Positions 1 to 7,484 of a stretch of DNA of 32,241 bases are shown piece by piece. This stretch comes from Photobacterium sanguinicancri (lineage in GTDB: Bacteria > Pseudomonadota > Gammaproteobacteria > Enterobacterales > Vibrionaceae). Made by a program: the position numbers and the translations under genes. Location: NCBI RefSeq assembly GCF_002265265.1, contig NZ_NOIF01000039.1, positions 1-32,241 on the forward strand, written 5' to 3'. The notes under the pieces are model-generated. The model was not told where the DNA came from. It ran no database searches and worked only from the letters and a program-made list of their open reading frames with translations. Position 1 is the stretch's first letter; every line of letters starts with the position of its first letter.

Positions 1-259
1 ATAAAAACATTGCTCATAATTATGTTAATACAACCAAAGCAATTGCTTTATTTGCTAGGTTCTTCTAGAGAGTGGAAGCAATTTAGATATGCATATGTGT
101 GTTTATTGTTATTAGACAGTTTGGCTAACGAGCCATAGTGAAACTTGTTCATTGTTAGAAGTGATTCTGTGAGACATGTTTTTTTTGCATAACTTGATGG
201 TATTTTAACGCTTATATGGTGGTATTGACTGTTTTATGCGCGGTTGGTTGTTTTTGGGG
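1..259. other. Gene-free stretch upstream of tRNA-Ser
   Basis: This AT-rich stretch runs from the window edge to the tRNA promoter. I see no open frame with a credible start and ribosome binding site, no strong hairpin followed by a T run, and no recognisable repeat. It may contain the 3' untranslated end of a gene that lies outside the window. Confidence 0.4.
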
Positions 260-288
260 TTTACACCCTTAAAGTAGATCGCTATTAT
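260..288 (+). promoter_or_regulatory. Sigma70-type promoter of tRNA-Ser copy 1
   Basis: A -35 box TTTACA (260-265) and a -10 box TATTAT (283-288) are separated by exactly 17 nt, and the tRNA starts 10 nt after the -10 box. The stretch between -10 and the tRNA is GC-rich (TCGCGGC), as is usual for stable-RNA promoters under stringent control. The same GGGGTTTACA block and 17-nt spacing occur before the second tRNA-Ser copy. Confidence 0.75.
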
Positions 289-297
289 TCGCGGCAT

Positions 298-387
298 GGA
301 GAGATGGCTGAGTGGTCGAAAGCACCGGTCTTGAAAACCGGCGGCGGTTTATCCCGTCCTAGGGTTCAAATCCCTATCTCTCCGCCA
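298..387 (+). tRNA. tRNA-Ser (UGA anticodon), copy 1
   Basis: A 90-nt class II tRNA with encoded CCA. The acceptor stem is GGAGAGA pairing with TCTCTCC, followed by the discriminator G and CCA. The anticodon loop CTTGAAA gives anticodon TGA, which reads UCA and related Ser codons. A long variable arm sits between the anticodon arm and the T arm (GGTTCAAATCC), as expected for tRNA-Ser. It is identical over all 90 nt to the copy at 14288-14377. Confidence 0.97.
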
Positions 388-396
388 TATACAAGA

Positions 397-424
397 AAGG
401 CGCTAATTTATTAGCGCCTTTTTT
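397..424 (+). terminator. Rho-independent terminator of tRNA-Ser copy 1
   Basis: A perfect 10-bp stem AAGGCGCTAA / TTAGCGCCTT with loop TTTA is followed by a T run. It starts 10 nt after the tRNA CCA end. Confidence 0.9.
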
Positions 425-456
425 ACGTTTGAACTAACGTGCACAGGATTTGTACC

Positions 457-502
457 AAATCCGCCATACCCAAAGCGCTCCGTCATATTCAAAGAAGCCA
501 GC
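457..502 (+). pseudogene. Two degenerate tRNA 3'-end remnants in tandem
   Basis: The end of tRNA-Ser plus its spacer (CTCCGCCATATACAAGAAAG at 380-399) recurs in decayed form twice just downstream: ATCCGCCATACCCAAAGCGC (459-478) and CTCCGTCATATTCAAAGAAG (478-497). The second runs into its own hairpin terminator, as an intact gene would. No acceptor 5' arm, D arm or anticodon arm is present, so these cannot be functional. I infer leftovers of tandem tRNA genes whose bodies were deleted. Confidence 0.5.
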
Positions 503-520
503 TTAATTGCTGGCTTTTTT
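495..520 (+). terminator. Rho-independent terminator behind the tRNA remnants
   Basis: Stem AAGCCAGC / GCTGGCTT with a 6-nt loop (TTAATT) is followed by T residues. No intact gene precedes it on this strand after 424, which suits a leftover terminator of a lost tRNA gene. It may still back up the tRNA-Ser terminator. Confidence 0.8.
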
Positions 521-549
521 ACATCTGAGTTTTGTGGTTAAAAGAACCC

Positions 550-1584
550 TTACTCGATAAACTCAACGAGACATACAGGAGCATCGATAGCGCATTGGTA
601 TCCCGTTGGTACTAACTCGCCAGTCTCCTTATTTCTGTGAAAGCAGACGATATTGTCAGAATGCTGATTCGCAACCAGCAGCCACTTACCGTCGGTAGAG
701 AAAATGAAATCTCTAGGGAAACGACCGCCGCAATCGTATTCAGCTAGCTTAATTGGCACCATCGCTGAGACATCTAGCAGGCAGATCTTGTTCTGAGCTC
801 GGCAAGATACATATAAGAATCTCTCATCATCGCTGAGGCGAATGGCTGAAGCAGCTTCTCCGTTCTCGGTATCCGTTAGTAAATCGCACTGGTGAGAGGT
901 GACCCATTTCCCCTTATTTTTAGAAAGAATCACGAGTGTTTCAGAAAGCTCGCATACCACATAGGCCTGTGTTTCATTCTTATTGAAGACAAGGTGGCGA
1001 GGACCAGAACCCGAAGGCATGGCGATGCTTTGTGTTAGTGAGAATTCATCAGATATGGCACTAGGGTCGTAGTCATATAAATGGATGTGGTCAGTGCCAA
1101 GATCGACGATTGCCAGTTGATTTGAATGTGCCAAGAAGGTGACTTGGTGTGCATGTGGTGATTGTTGGCGATCAGCGTTGGGCCCTTCGCCGTCTATATA
1201 CAGCTCAGATAACAGTTTTTGCGGTTTTCCAGTTTCATCCAATTGGAAAACACAGGTATTCCCTGAACCGTAGTTAGCAATGGCAAGGTAAGGCGTTTTG
1301 ATATCTAGGTGGCAGGGATAATCTCCTGCAATGGGTAAGTTACTGCTGCTACAAGATGAGATAAATTGCAGCTTGGCACCTTCAGCACTTGATGTTTCAC
1401 TAAAGGTATATAGCCCTTGTTTTGTCGATACGAGATAGGATGGATTACGTATAGGTATAACGTCATCTAATCGTTTTAGCTCGCCGGAATGAGGATCTAG
1501 GCTGATGTGAGCGATGCCAGTACTTGTGCTTGGTGCGTCAGTGTAGGTGCCGACGTAAAAATGCAAGAGAGTATTTACGGTCAT
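550..1584 (-). CDS. Lactonase-family beta-propeller (6-phosphogluconolactonase-like, Pgl/YbhE type)
   Basis: A 344-residue protein of the COG2706 lactonase family, a seven-bladed propeller that includes E. coli Pgl (hydrolysis of 6-phosphogluconolactone) and cycloisomerase-like relatives. The family-typical opening FYVGTYT lies a few residues from the N-terminus. Conserved blocks include GPNADRQQSPHAHQV near the middle, GSGPRHLVF, and the C-terminal RFPRDFIFSTDGKWLLVANQ. There is no signal peptide, so it is probably cytosolic. I chose the ATG at 1584, with AAGG six nt upstream; the frame stays open to an ATG at 1635, but the extra 17 residues look unlike the family. It stands alone with no partner gene, and its exact substrate cannot be read from sequence. 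Confidence 0.85.
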   Translation of the reverse strand: MTVNTLLHFYVGTYTDAPSTSTGIAHISLDPHSGELKRLDDVIPIRNPSYLVSTKQGLYTFSETSSAEGAKLQFISSCSSSNLPIAGDYPCHLDIKTPYLAIANYGSGNTCVFQLDETGKPQKLLSELYIDGEGPNADRQQSPHAHQVTFLAHSNQLAIVDLGTDHIHLYDYDPSAISDEFSLTQSIAMPSGSGPRHLVFNKNETQAYVVCELSETLVILSKNKGKWVTSHQCDLLTDTENGEAASAIRLSDDERFLYVSCRAQNKICLLDVSAMVPIKLAEYDCGGRFPRDFIFSTDGKWLLVANQHSDNIVCFHRNKETGELVPTGYQCAIDAPVCLVEFIE

Positions 1585-1858
1585 GAAGAGCCTTGGAAGA
1601 TGATGAAGTCTTCTATTACCATGCCGCTTGTCCATGCTGGCGACAATCCTTCTTGGCCATCATTTGCTAAAAGTGTGAGGTAGTTTCCGCATCTGGCTGA
1701 CCTCTCCTTTAATGGATTTTGAACATAGCGCATGAGATTTGGCGCACTTCACACAAGGTCTATTTGTGCTATTAGCAGAGACAAATCGGATTAAAACCGT
1801 TGATCCAATCATCGAACGTCAGTGTCTTTAAGCTTGGTACCGCTAGCAAATTACAGGT

Positions 1859-1890
1859 AAAAAAAAGCCTGTCAAAAGAAATGACAGGCT
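1859..1890 (-). terminator. Rho-independent terminator, minus strand
   Basis: The inverted repeat AGCCTGTCA (1866-1874) / TGACAGGCT (1882-1890) is flanked by a run of seven A on the plus strand, which is a U run on the minus-strand transcript. It ends either the candidate small RNA or the transcript of the gene at 2142-2705. Confidence 0.85.
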
Positions 1891-1946
1891 GGGAAATAAA
1901 GTAAGTAAATACTTAAGGAACAACATACTTGGTTAAAGCTTGACCA
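1859..1946 (-). ncRNA. Candidate Hfq-type small RNA
   Basis: Read on the minus strand, the segment begins with a near-perfect hairpin (TGGTCAAGCTTTAACCA, 1946-1930), continues with an unstructured U/A-rich stretch, and ends in a 9-bp terminator hairpin with at least seven Us. Hairpin, U-rich single strand, then terminator with a long U tail is the usual layout of Hfq-binding small RNAs. A TATATACT -10-like element lies just upstream (1956-1949), with only a weak -35 (TTG at about 1976-1974). The alternative is that this is just the 3' untranslated end of the gene at 2142-2705, which starts 250 nt away. I do not recognise it as a named RNA family. Confidence 0.33.
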
Positions 1947-2141
1947 GAAGTATATAGGTGTGCAAAAAACACACAACGATCAATTTTGTAAAACTTGTAT
2001 GCACGAATGTTAAAAGACTTTAGTGTTAAAAACTTAGCTTTAAAATAAATTACCAAATAAATACGGGTAAAATGACAAAGTAGGCAAAGATGCGTTGTTA
2101 CACCTACCTCTAGTGTTTATGTCTGAGAATTATTATTAGTT

Positions 2142-2705
2142 TTAATACGGTTTATTTGTGCGAATAAATGACTTTATTCGTTGAAAGATCGAGCCTTTAG
2201 CTTGGGATGCTGATTTTGTTTCTTTTTGGTTTTTACCTGCGTAATAGGCAACTAATAAATCACTCCGTATTGCGTGCTCTGGCAGTGCTAAGCTGGTAGT
2301 GAGTAAAGCGGCACTCTGTTCGGCTTGTTCATTAGCATAGCTAAAGTCAATTCCGCAGTAGCCTTGGATCAATAACCATAACCGTGTTTCAATGGCGAGC
2401 CTATGACTGTCTGTTGCAACAAACTTTTTTTGTTGATCGCCAAGGGTATCGATCAACACTTGCTGCATACTCTCGATGGCTTGTTGGTTGTGTACGAAGT
2501 GCTGGGCTGTTTCTTGTTGGGTTTTCGTCATTAAACCCAATAGTAAATCTGTGGGTTTTTTATCCGCTTTTTGCTGGCAAACATTGTCGAAGAACTGATG
2601 ATGCTGGTTGATGAATGCGGTCAGCTCTTTTTGTTCCGCCTGACTCAACGAAAGTTGATTTAGGCCGATTGAGGTGAAAGTTTGATGTAATGCGGAGACC
2701 GTCAT
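2142..2705 (-). CDS. Hypothetical protein, 187 aa, mostly helical
   Basis: I do not recognise this protein. It is rich in Gln, Ala, Leu and His, predicted largely alpha-helical, with no signal peptide and no membrane segment. A hydrophobic stretch IETRLWLLIQGYCGIDFSY lies near residues 105-123, and the C-terminus is basic (IFQRIKSFIRTNK), which could bind membrane surface or nucleic acid. The ATG at 2705 has only a weak GAG eight nt upstream. It is divergent from the glutathione peroxidase gene across 258 nt. The reading frame is long, uses ordinary codons and has a terminator downstream, so I take it as a real gene. Confidence 0.7.
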   Translation of the reverse strand: MTVSALHQTFTSIGLNQLSLSQAEQKELTAFINQHHQFFDNVCQQKADKKPTDLLLGLMTKTQQETAQHFVHNQQAIESMQQVLIDTLGDQQKKFVATDSHRLAIETRLWLLIQGYCGIDFSYANEQAEQSAALLTTSLALPEHAIRSDLLVAYYAGKNQKETKSASQAKGSIFQRIKSFIRTNKPY

Positions 2706-2963
2706 AGTTTACTCAGTGTTATCGATTATCCGGCTATTATACGCCCTATCTCCCTTAACTGCCCCAAGTTACGTGGTCGTAATATCTTTTTGACAGATCT
2801 ACTAATATTCGTTCGTTATCATAATGCGTTAGCGTACGCCCCTCACTTTTGAGCAATAACTCAAATCTTAATCAATAAGCTGCTACATTGTAGGTAGTAT
2901 GCGCGTTATAGCATCTCTATTATTCCCTGTTAGCTATAAACCCTTGTTCGAAAGGAAATATGA

Positions 2964-3446
2964 ATGACAACGTTTTATGATTTATCAGCCCAGAACATTC
3001 GCGGTGAAGATATTGCGATGGCCGATTTCACCGGTAAGGTTGTACTGGTAGTGAATACTGCTAGTGAATGTGGCTTTACGCCGCAATATCAAGGTTTACA
3101 GGATTTGTATGCCAAGTTTCAGGATAAAGGATTGGTGATTCTTGGTTTTCCGTGTAATCAATTTGGCGGGCAAGAACCTGGTGAAAATGACACGATTGAA
3201 CAGGCATGCCAAATCAATTATGGTGTTGAATTCCCTATGTTCGCTAAGGTTGATGTTAATGGCGCAAATAGCCACCCTGTATTCCAGTATTTAGCCAAAG
3301 CACTACCGGGGACATTTGGGAGTAAGGTTAAATGGAACTTCACAAAATTCCTGATCGGTCGCAATGGGAAACCAATGAAGCGTTACGCGCCGACCAAAAA
3401 ACCAGCCTCGATCGAAGCAGATATTGTCCGTGCATTAGCGAAATAA
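2964..3446 (+). CDS. btuE: Glutathione/thioredoxin peroxidase, BtuE-like
   Basis: A 160-residue GPx-family peroxidase, the normal length for the bacterial BtuE group, which reduces hydrogen and lipid peroxides, usually with thioredoxin. The peroxidatic Cys is C36 in the block NTASECGFTPQY; the catalytic tetrad is completed by Q70 (FGGQEP) and W124/N125 (KWNFTKFL). C82 is in the place of the resolving Cys of thioredoxin-dependent members, and C64 lies in FPCNQF. It is a Cys, not Sec, enzyme. A good AAGGA lies seven nt before the ATG. No signal peptide, so cytosolic. It converges with the CHAD gene and their 3' ends overlap by 12 nt. Confidence 0.93.
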   Translation: MTTFYDLSAQNIRGEDIAMADFTGKVVLVVNTASECGFTPQYQGLQDLYAKFQDKGLVILGFPCNQFGGQEPGENDTIEQACQINYGVEFPMFAKVDVNGANSHPVFQYLAKALPGTFGSKVKWNFTKFLIGRNGKPMKRYAPTKKPASIEADIVRALAK

Positions 3447-4409
3447 CGGCGTTTTTTGTTCTAATGCCAGATTAAATGCTGAAAGTTGTTTAATAATACG
3501 TTTACGGCTTTTGTCATGTTGGTGCTCTGTGATGTTAATGAGTTCTGAAATAGCTCGGTAGCGATGGCTGCTGGGCTTTTTATTTGCCCGATAACTCAGT
3601 AAAAATTGGAGTTGAACAGAAGCATCATTAAAGTCGCCTAAATTATCTTGCAGTGTTTTTAGTAAGGTTAACTCTACGGTAAGTGCATTTCGTTTTAAGA
3701 GTGGAGAAAAATACTCTAGGCAGTAGCGTAGTTGCTTACAGGCAATGCGCAGTTGGTGTATTTGGCTATTTTCACTGTCGTTATTGATTGCGTCGCAGTA
3801 TTGTCTAATTTCTTGGTAACTGGCGGTTATCGCTTGCGTTGCTGCTTCTGCGCAACTGATTTTTTTTGGGGACGGTGAGGCGTTATCTGCTTGAGAACCT
3901 GAATACCACTTGCTTGTTAATTGTTTTTCAATTCGTTGATTCTGCTGTTGGTATTCGTCGCTTTTTAGCCAGCGTTTGAGGGTTTTATAACTGCCTTTTC
4001 GTGCATCTTGAAGATCATCAAAAAAACGGGCTAGCCCTTGGTGATGAATATGATCTAGGCAATCAAAATAATCGTCCATTTTCTGCAGATAAACATCTAA
4101 ATCCCTCAATTGATTAGTGTGAGCCATCAGTGTTTTGAAGTGTATGTTCAGTGTAGGGTAATGCTTTTTAGGGCAGAGGTATTTTAGTTGCTTCATTAAA
4201 CTGCGAGTACGGCGTAACGACACGCGGTATTGGTGTAGGAATTCTAAATTATCATCTCGAATGATCCCTTTTTCATGCAGTCGTGCGTGTTGAAACTCTT
4301 TCAAAATAAATTGTTGAAACAAAGGAGGTATCGGCGCATCGGCGATGAGGGCAGCTTTGCGTGCTTTTCTTACTGGTAACTTTAGTGTGTCTCGGGTTGT
4401 TACAGTCAT
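3435..4409 (-). CDS. CHAD domain protein (polyphosphate-binding type)
   Basis: A 324-residue protein that is almost entirely one CHAD domain, a helical domain with conserved His and basic residues that binds inorganic polyphosphate. The two hallmark helices are visible: LHQYRVSLRRTRSLMKQLK near residue 58 and IHQLRIACKQLRYCLEYF near residue 218, together with LRDLDVYL and LGDFNDASVQLQFL. There is no CYTH (triphosphatase) domain in front of it, so it is a stand-alone CHAD protein and probably not an enzyme. The start has a strong AGGAGG six nt upstream. It is divergent from hpd (198 nt between the starts). Localisation to polyphosphate granules is inference from the family. Confidence 0.88.
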   Translation of the reverse strand: MTVTTRDTLKLPVRKARKAALIADAPIPPLFQQFILKEFQHARLHEKGIIRDDNLEFLHQYRVSLRRTRSLMKQLKYLCPKKHYPTLNIHFKTLMAHTNQLRDLDVYLQKMDDYFDCLDHIHHQGLARFFDDLQDARKGSYKTLKRWLKSDEYQQQNQRIEKQLTSKWYSGSQADNASPSPKKISCAEAATQAITASYQEIRQYCDAINNDSENSQIHQLRIACKQLRYCLEYFSPLLKRNALTVELTLLKTLQDNLGDFNDASVQLQFLLSYRANKKPSSHRYRAISELINITEHQHDKSRKRIIKQLSAFNLALEQKTPLFR

Positions 4410-4482
4410 ACCTTTCCTCCTGCGTTATATAAATCTAGCGTGTCTTTGCCTGCTGTGTGGTGAACTTATTCATTTGTTATAT

Positions 4483-4500
4483 TGGCAAGCTGTGTTTACA
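4483..4500 (+). promoter_or_regulatory. Candidate TyrR box upstream of hpd
   Basis: TGGCAA-N6-TTTACA, about 108 nt before the hpd start. The consensus TyrR site is TGTAAA-N6-TTTACA with an essential G-N14-C. Here the right half is perfect, the left half matches 4 of 6, and the G (4484) and C (4499) are correctly spaced. A second TTTACA half-site follows at 4508-4513. The match is moderate alone; it gains weight from the stronger boxes at the phh/hmg locus. Confidence 0.45.
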
Positions 4501-4607
4501 GGTTTTATTTACAACGGTGTAACGCTGTTTTGTCCTTGAACTTCTCATCATAGACTGACTACTGCTAATCCTATTAATAAGGTTTTCTGTGACAAATAGG
4601 GTGAGTA

Positions 4608-5678
4608 ATGGAAAGGGAATATGTGAATCCGCTTGGTACTGATGGATTTGAGTTTGTGGAATATACCGCGCCAACCTCAGAGGGGATAATAGAGCTTAAA
4701 CACCTTTTTAGCTTGATGGGCTTTGCGGAAATTGCGAAACATAAACACAAAATGGTGTGGTTGTTTCGTCAGGGTGATATCAATTTTATTATCAATGGTG
4801 AACAGCAATCACAGGCCGCAGGTTTTGCCGGTGTGCATGGTGCGAGTGTCAATGCGATGGCCTTTCGGGTTAATGATTCGGCTCAAGCGTTAGCGTACGC
4901 TGTTGAAAAAGGCGCAACCCCCTGCGCGGCTCAAGCGGGACCGATGGAACTGAATATTCCCGCTATTTACGGTATTGGCGAGTCGCTGATTTATTTGGTA
5001 GATCGCTATGGTAATCAAGACATTTATGGCATTGATTTCGATTTCTACCCTGACTACCTTATGCGTTTAGCTGATGCAGATGCCGGTCTCCAGGTGATTG
5101 ATCACCTTACCCACAATGTGAAACAAGGGAATATGAATTTGTGGGCGAGTTTTTACGAGAAAATTGCTAACTTTCGTGAAATTCGCCACTTCGATATTAA
5201 AGGGAAATTGACAGGGCTAGTGTCACGCGCCATGACAGCGCCGTGTGGGAAAATTCGTATTCCAATTAATGAATCAAGTGATGATAAATCGCAAATTGCA
5301 GAATACTTAGAGCAATACAACGGCGAGGGAATTCAGCACATAGCCCTTAGCACGCCAGATATTTATGCGACGGTAACGCAGCTAAAGGCTGGTGGGTTAG
5401 CTTTTATGAACACACCAGCGACTTACTTTGAAGGCATTAATACGCGTGTTGTTGGTCATGAAGAAGATGTCGCTAAGCTGCAATCGCTGAATATCTTGAT
5501 TGACGGTGACGAAAGCGGCATTTTATTGCAAATTTTCACCGATACCGTTATTGGGCCAGTGTTCTTTGAAATTATCCAACGCAAGGGTAACGAGGGCTTT
5601 GGTGAAGGGAATTTTCAAGCTTTATTTGAATCGATAGAACTAGACCAAATTCGACGAGGGGTATTGGATAAGCCTTAG
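4608..5678 (+). CDS. hpd: 4-hydroxyphenylpyruvate dioxygenase
   Basis: This enzyme converts 4-hydroxyphenylpyruvate and O2 to homogentisate and CO2, the entry step of tyrosine ring degradation. The 356-residue length is normal for the bacterial form. The three Fe(II) ligands of the C-terminal vicinal-oxygen-chelate half are H166 (IDHLTHNV), H244 (GIQHIALST) and E321 (FFEIIQRKG); the C-terminal helix FGEGNFQALFESIE that closes the active site is present. GGGTGA lies just before the ATG. The gene stands alone, about 21 kb from hmgA-fahA-maiA, whereas V. cholerae is known to keep these genes together. A TyrR-like box upstream points to shared control. Confidence 0.96.
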   Translation: MEREYVNPLGTDGFEFVEYTAPTSEGIIELKHLFSLMGFAEIAKHKHKMVWLFRQGDINFIINGEQQSQAAGFAGVHGASVNAMAFRVNDSAQALAYAVEKGATPCAAQAGPMELNIPAIYGIGESLIYLVDRYGNQDIYGIDFDFYPDYLMRLADADAGLQVIDHLTHNVKQGNMNLWASFYEKIANFREIRHFDIKGKLTGLVSRAMTAPCGKIRIPINESSDDKSQIAEYLEQYNGEGIQHIALSTPDIYATVTQLKAGGLAFMNTPATYFEGINTRVVGHEEDVAKLQSLNILIDGDESGILLQIFTDTVIGPVFFEIIQRKGNEGFGEGNFQALFESIELDQIRRGVLDKP

Positions 5679-5679
5679 C

Positions 5680-5740
5680 TTCGCTAGTTTCTAGCGAAAT
5701 AGATCCCGATAGCGGCTGTTATATTATGATGTAACAGCCG
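5680..5740. terminator. Two hairpins between hpd and the phospholipase D gene
   Basis: Two perfect stems lie between the convergent genes: TTCGCTAG / CTAGCGAA (5680-5687 and 5691-5698) and CGGCTGTTA / TAACAGCCG (5713-5721 and 5732-5740). Neither is followed by a real T run on either strand, so termination efficiency is uncertain; they may protect the 3' ends. Confidence 0.45.
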
Positions 5741-5780
5741 TTAGTGATTGTGATAGTTTGGTTTATATCGCTGACTATTA

Positions 5781-7316
5781 TTAAAGTAGGTTTTCAATCG
5801 GGAGCATGCCCGAAAACCAAGCGCCCATACGTAACATTAAGCTTGCATCAGGCTCGCTGGTATAGCGCTTCTGAGTACGTTCATCGACCCAAACGATGTT
5901 GTTATTTTCGTCAAGAATCAGTCTGTAAGTATTTTTATTTAATGAGCCATCTAGCTTCTGATAAATCTTTTTTATAAAGAGGGGCGAATGAACAACAACG
6001 CCCATTTCAGTATTGTATTGCGCTGAACGTGGGTCGAAGTTGAAAGAGCCGACGAACAGTTGCTCACGATCAAGAATATAGGTTTTAGCATGTAAGCTCG
6101 TACGTGAACTGCCAATCCAAGAATGTTTTTGGCTGATGTATGGATTAACTTGGGTTTCGTAAATATGAACACCGCTTTCTAATAGCAATTGGCGGCGTTT
6201 GGCATACCAACCATGAACCGCGAATACATCATTAGAGGCCAATGAATTGGTGATGATGGTGATTTTCATACCATCACGAGAGGCTTTTGCCAGTGCTTCT
6301 GCGCCTGCTTTGGTTGGTACAAAGTAAGGCGAAATCAGCAGTAATTCTTGTTTGGTATGATCGAGCAGTTCAGAAATTTGGTGGAGCAATGGGTTTTCTT
6401 GACTCGGCGCTGATAGCTTGGATGGTAAATCGTAATACAGTTCAGCATCGCCCCAGTAGAAGGGGATTTTTTGAGTTTTTAATTTCTCAATAATAGGCAA
6501 GCTAGCAAGGGTATAGAAATACTCTGATGTGGCAATGTTTTGGTGTTGCTCGCTATACCATTGCGCTAATTCATCATGAGGGATTTTGTTGCCTTGACCT
6601 TGCAGGTGCTCAATCGGGATCGCGGCGTCATTGTTCCAATACACGTCAAACTGCGTTGCAATGGGAGAGACAATATCGCCGACCATCAGCAAATCGAAAT
6701 CACCAAATTCTACTGAACTATCAGCCGAGAAGTATTCGTCGCCAATATTGCGCCCACCAGCAATTGAAAAAATACCATCAACGGTGAGTGATTTATTGTG
6801 CATGCGGCGGTTGAGTCGGTCAAAGTCACTTACTAGGCCGATAGATCGAACATTACGCTGCTTGAAAGGGTTAAATAACCTGACTTCTATATTGGGGTGA
6901 GCCGCAATATTTGCCATGTCTTCGTCATTTCGGCTTTGCATATCATCTAAAAGTAACCGAACACGAACACCACGTTCAGCAGCTTGGTAGAGGTACATAG
7001 AGATAACCGTACTGGTTAAGTCGTCTCGAAAAATATAGTACTGGGCATCGATAGAATGCTCGGCACTTTGAATTATCGCTAAGCGAGCAATAAAGGCATC
7101 TTTTCCATTGGCAAGAGGGTAAAACCCCGTTTGATTCGGGTGTTCTTGTAGTTCAGGGGCGATGTATCGTGCAAGTTTAGAGCTCGGGTGCGCCGCAATG
7201 GCGTAGCTAATGGCTTTAGGCTCGGAGGGTGTCGTTTGTGCGCACCCTGAAAGAAGGGCCACACAACAAAGTAATAGGAACTGAATCAGAAAATATCGGG
7301 GTAATGAAGCGTGCAT
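5781..7316 (-). CDS. clsC: Phospholipase D-family lipoprotein, ClsC/YmdC-like cardiolipin synthase
   Basis: A 511-residue phosphatidyltransferase-superfamily protein with two HKD motifs: H173/K175/D180 in MHNKSLTVD and H409/K411/D416 in LHAKTYILD. E. coli ClsC makes cardiolipin from phosphatidylglycerol and phosphatidylethanolamine, and this protein has the same two-HKD layout. The N-terminus is a lipoprotein signal (hydrophobic stretch to LLSGC, lipid-modified C25). The residues after Cys are Ala-Gln, which do not signal inner-membrane retention, so outer-membrane anchoring is likely. No good ribosome binding site is seen before the ATG at 7316. E. coli clsC has ymdB beside it; no such partner is present here. 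The clsC symbol is a best guess among PLD paralogues. Confidence 0.82.
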   Translation of the reverse strand: MHASLPRYFLIQFLLLCCVALLSGCAQTTPSEPKAISYAIAAHPSSKLARYIAPELQEHPNQTGFYPLANGKDAFIARLAIIQSAEHSIDAQYYIFRDDLTSTVISMYLYQAAERGVRVRLLLDDMQSRNDEDMANIAAHPNIEVRLFNPFKQRNVRSIGLVSDFDRLNRRMHNKSLTVDGIFSIAGGRNIGDEYFSADSSVEFGDFDLLMVGDIVSPIATQFDVYWNNDAAIPIEHLQGQGNKIPHDELAQWYSEQHQNIATSEYFYTLASLPIIEKLKTQKIPFYWGDAELYYDLPSKLSAPSQENPLLHQISELLDHTKQELLLISPYFVPTKAGAEALAKASRDGMKITIITNSLASNDVFAVHGWYAKRRQLLLESGVHIYETQVNPYISQKHSWIGSSRTSLHAKTYILDREQLFVGSFNFDPRSAQYNTEMGVVVHSPLFIKKIYQKLDGSLNKNTYRLILDENNNIVWVDERTQKRYTSEPDASLMLRMGAWFSGMLPIENLL

Positions 7317-7438
7317 TAATTGTGCTAATTAGGGAGCGGTATAGCAAAGTGTAGCACTTAAAGAATTGATAATATAAACATGAATTCGTGTATTTAGAAC
7401 CGAAGTTTGTGATGTAATTAAATGGGTATTAGAGATAG

Positions 7439-7462
7439 AAAAAAGCCTGCAACAGCAGGCTT
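7439..7462 (-). terminator. Rho-independent terminator, minus strand
   Basis: Perfect stem AAGCCTGC / GCAGGCTT with a 4-nt loop, followed on the minus strand by U residues. It lies 23 nt after the stop codon of the membrane protein gene at 7485. Confidence 0.88.
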
Positions 7463-7484
7463 AGAAAATCAGGATAGAATGTGG

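Larger units (their letters stand above)
1585..2141. other. Intergenic region with promoter of the lactonase gene and a small-RNA candidate
   Basis: A 557-nt region between two minus-strand genes. The part near 1585-1850 should hold the promoter of the lactonase gene, but I cannot pick convincing boxes. The part from 1859 to about 1980 holds a strong minus-strand terminator, a second hairpin and a -10-like TATATACT, described separately as a small-RNA candidate. I see no convincing protein-coding frame. Confidence 0.5.

Noticed and set aside
1958..1974. GTGTG / CACAC hairpin as a terminator
   Set aside because: Only 5 bp and not followed by T residues on either strand; it lies just upstream of the candidate small RNA.
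2384..2611. Plus-strand open frame antisense to the hypothetical gene at 2142-2705
   Set aside because: No ribosome binding site and no family-like sequence; explained as a shadow of the longer minus-strand gene with its terminator.
4477..4674. Minus-strand open frame of 65 codons across the CHAD-hpd intergenic region
   Set aside because: It overlaps the hpd start and the candidate TyrR box, has no good start signal, and its product looks like random translation.
6527..6900. Two plus-strand open frames inside the phospholipase D gene
   Set aside because: They lie fully antisense to a gene with two intact HKD motifs and have no ribosome binding site.
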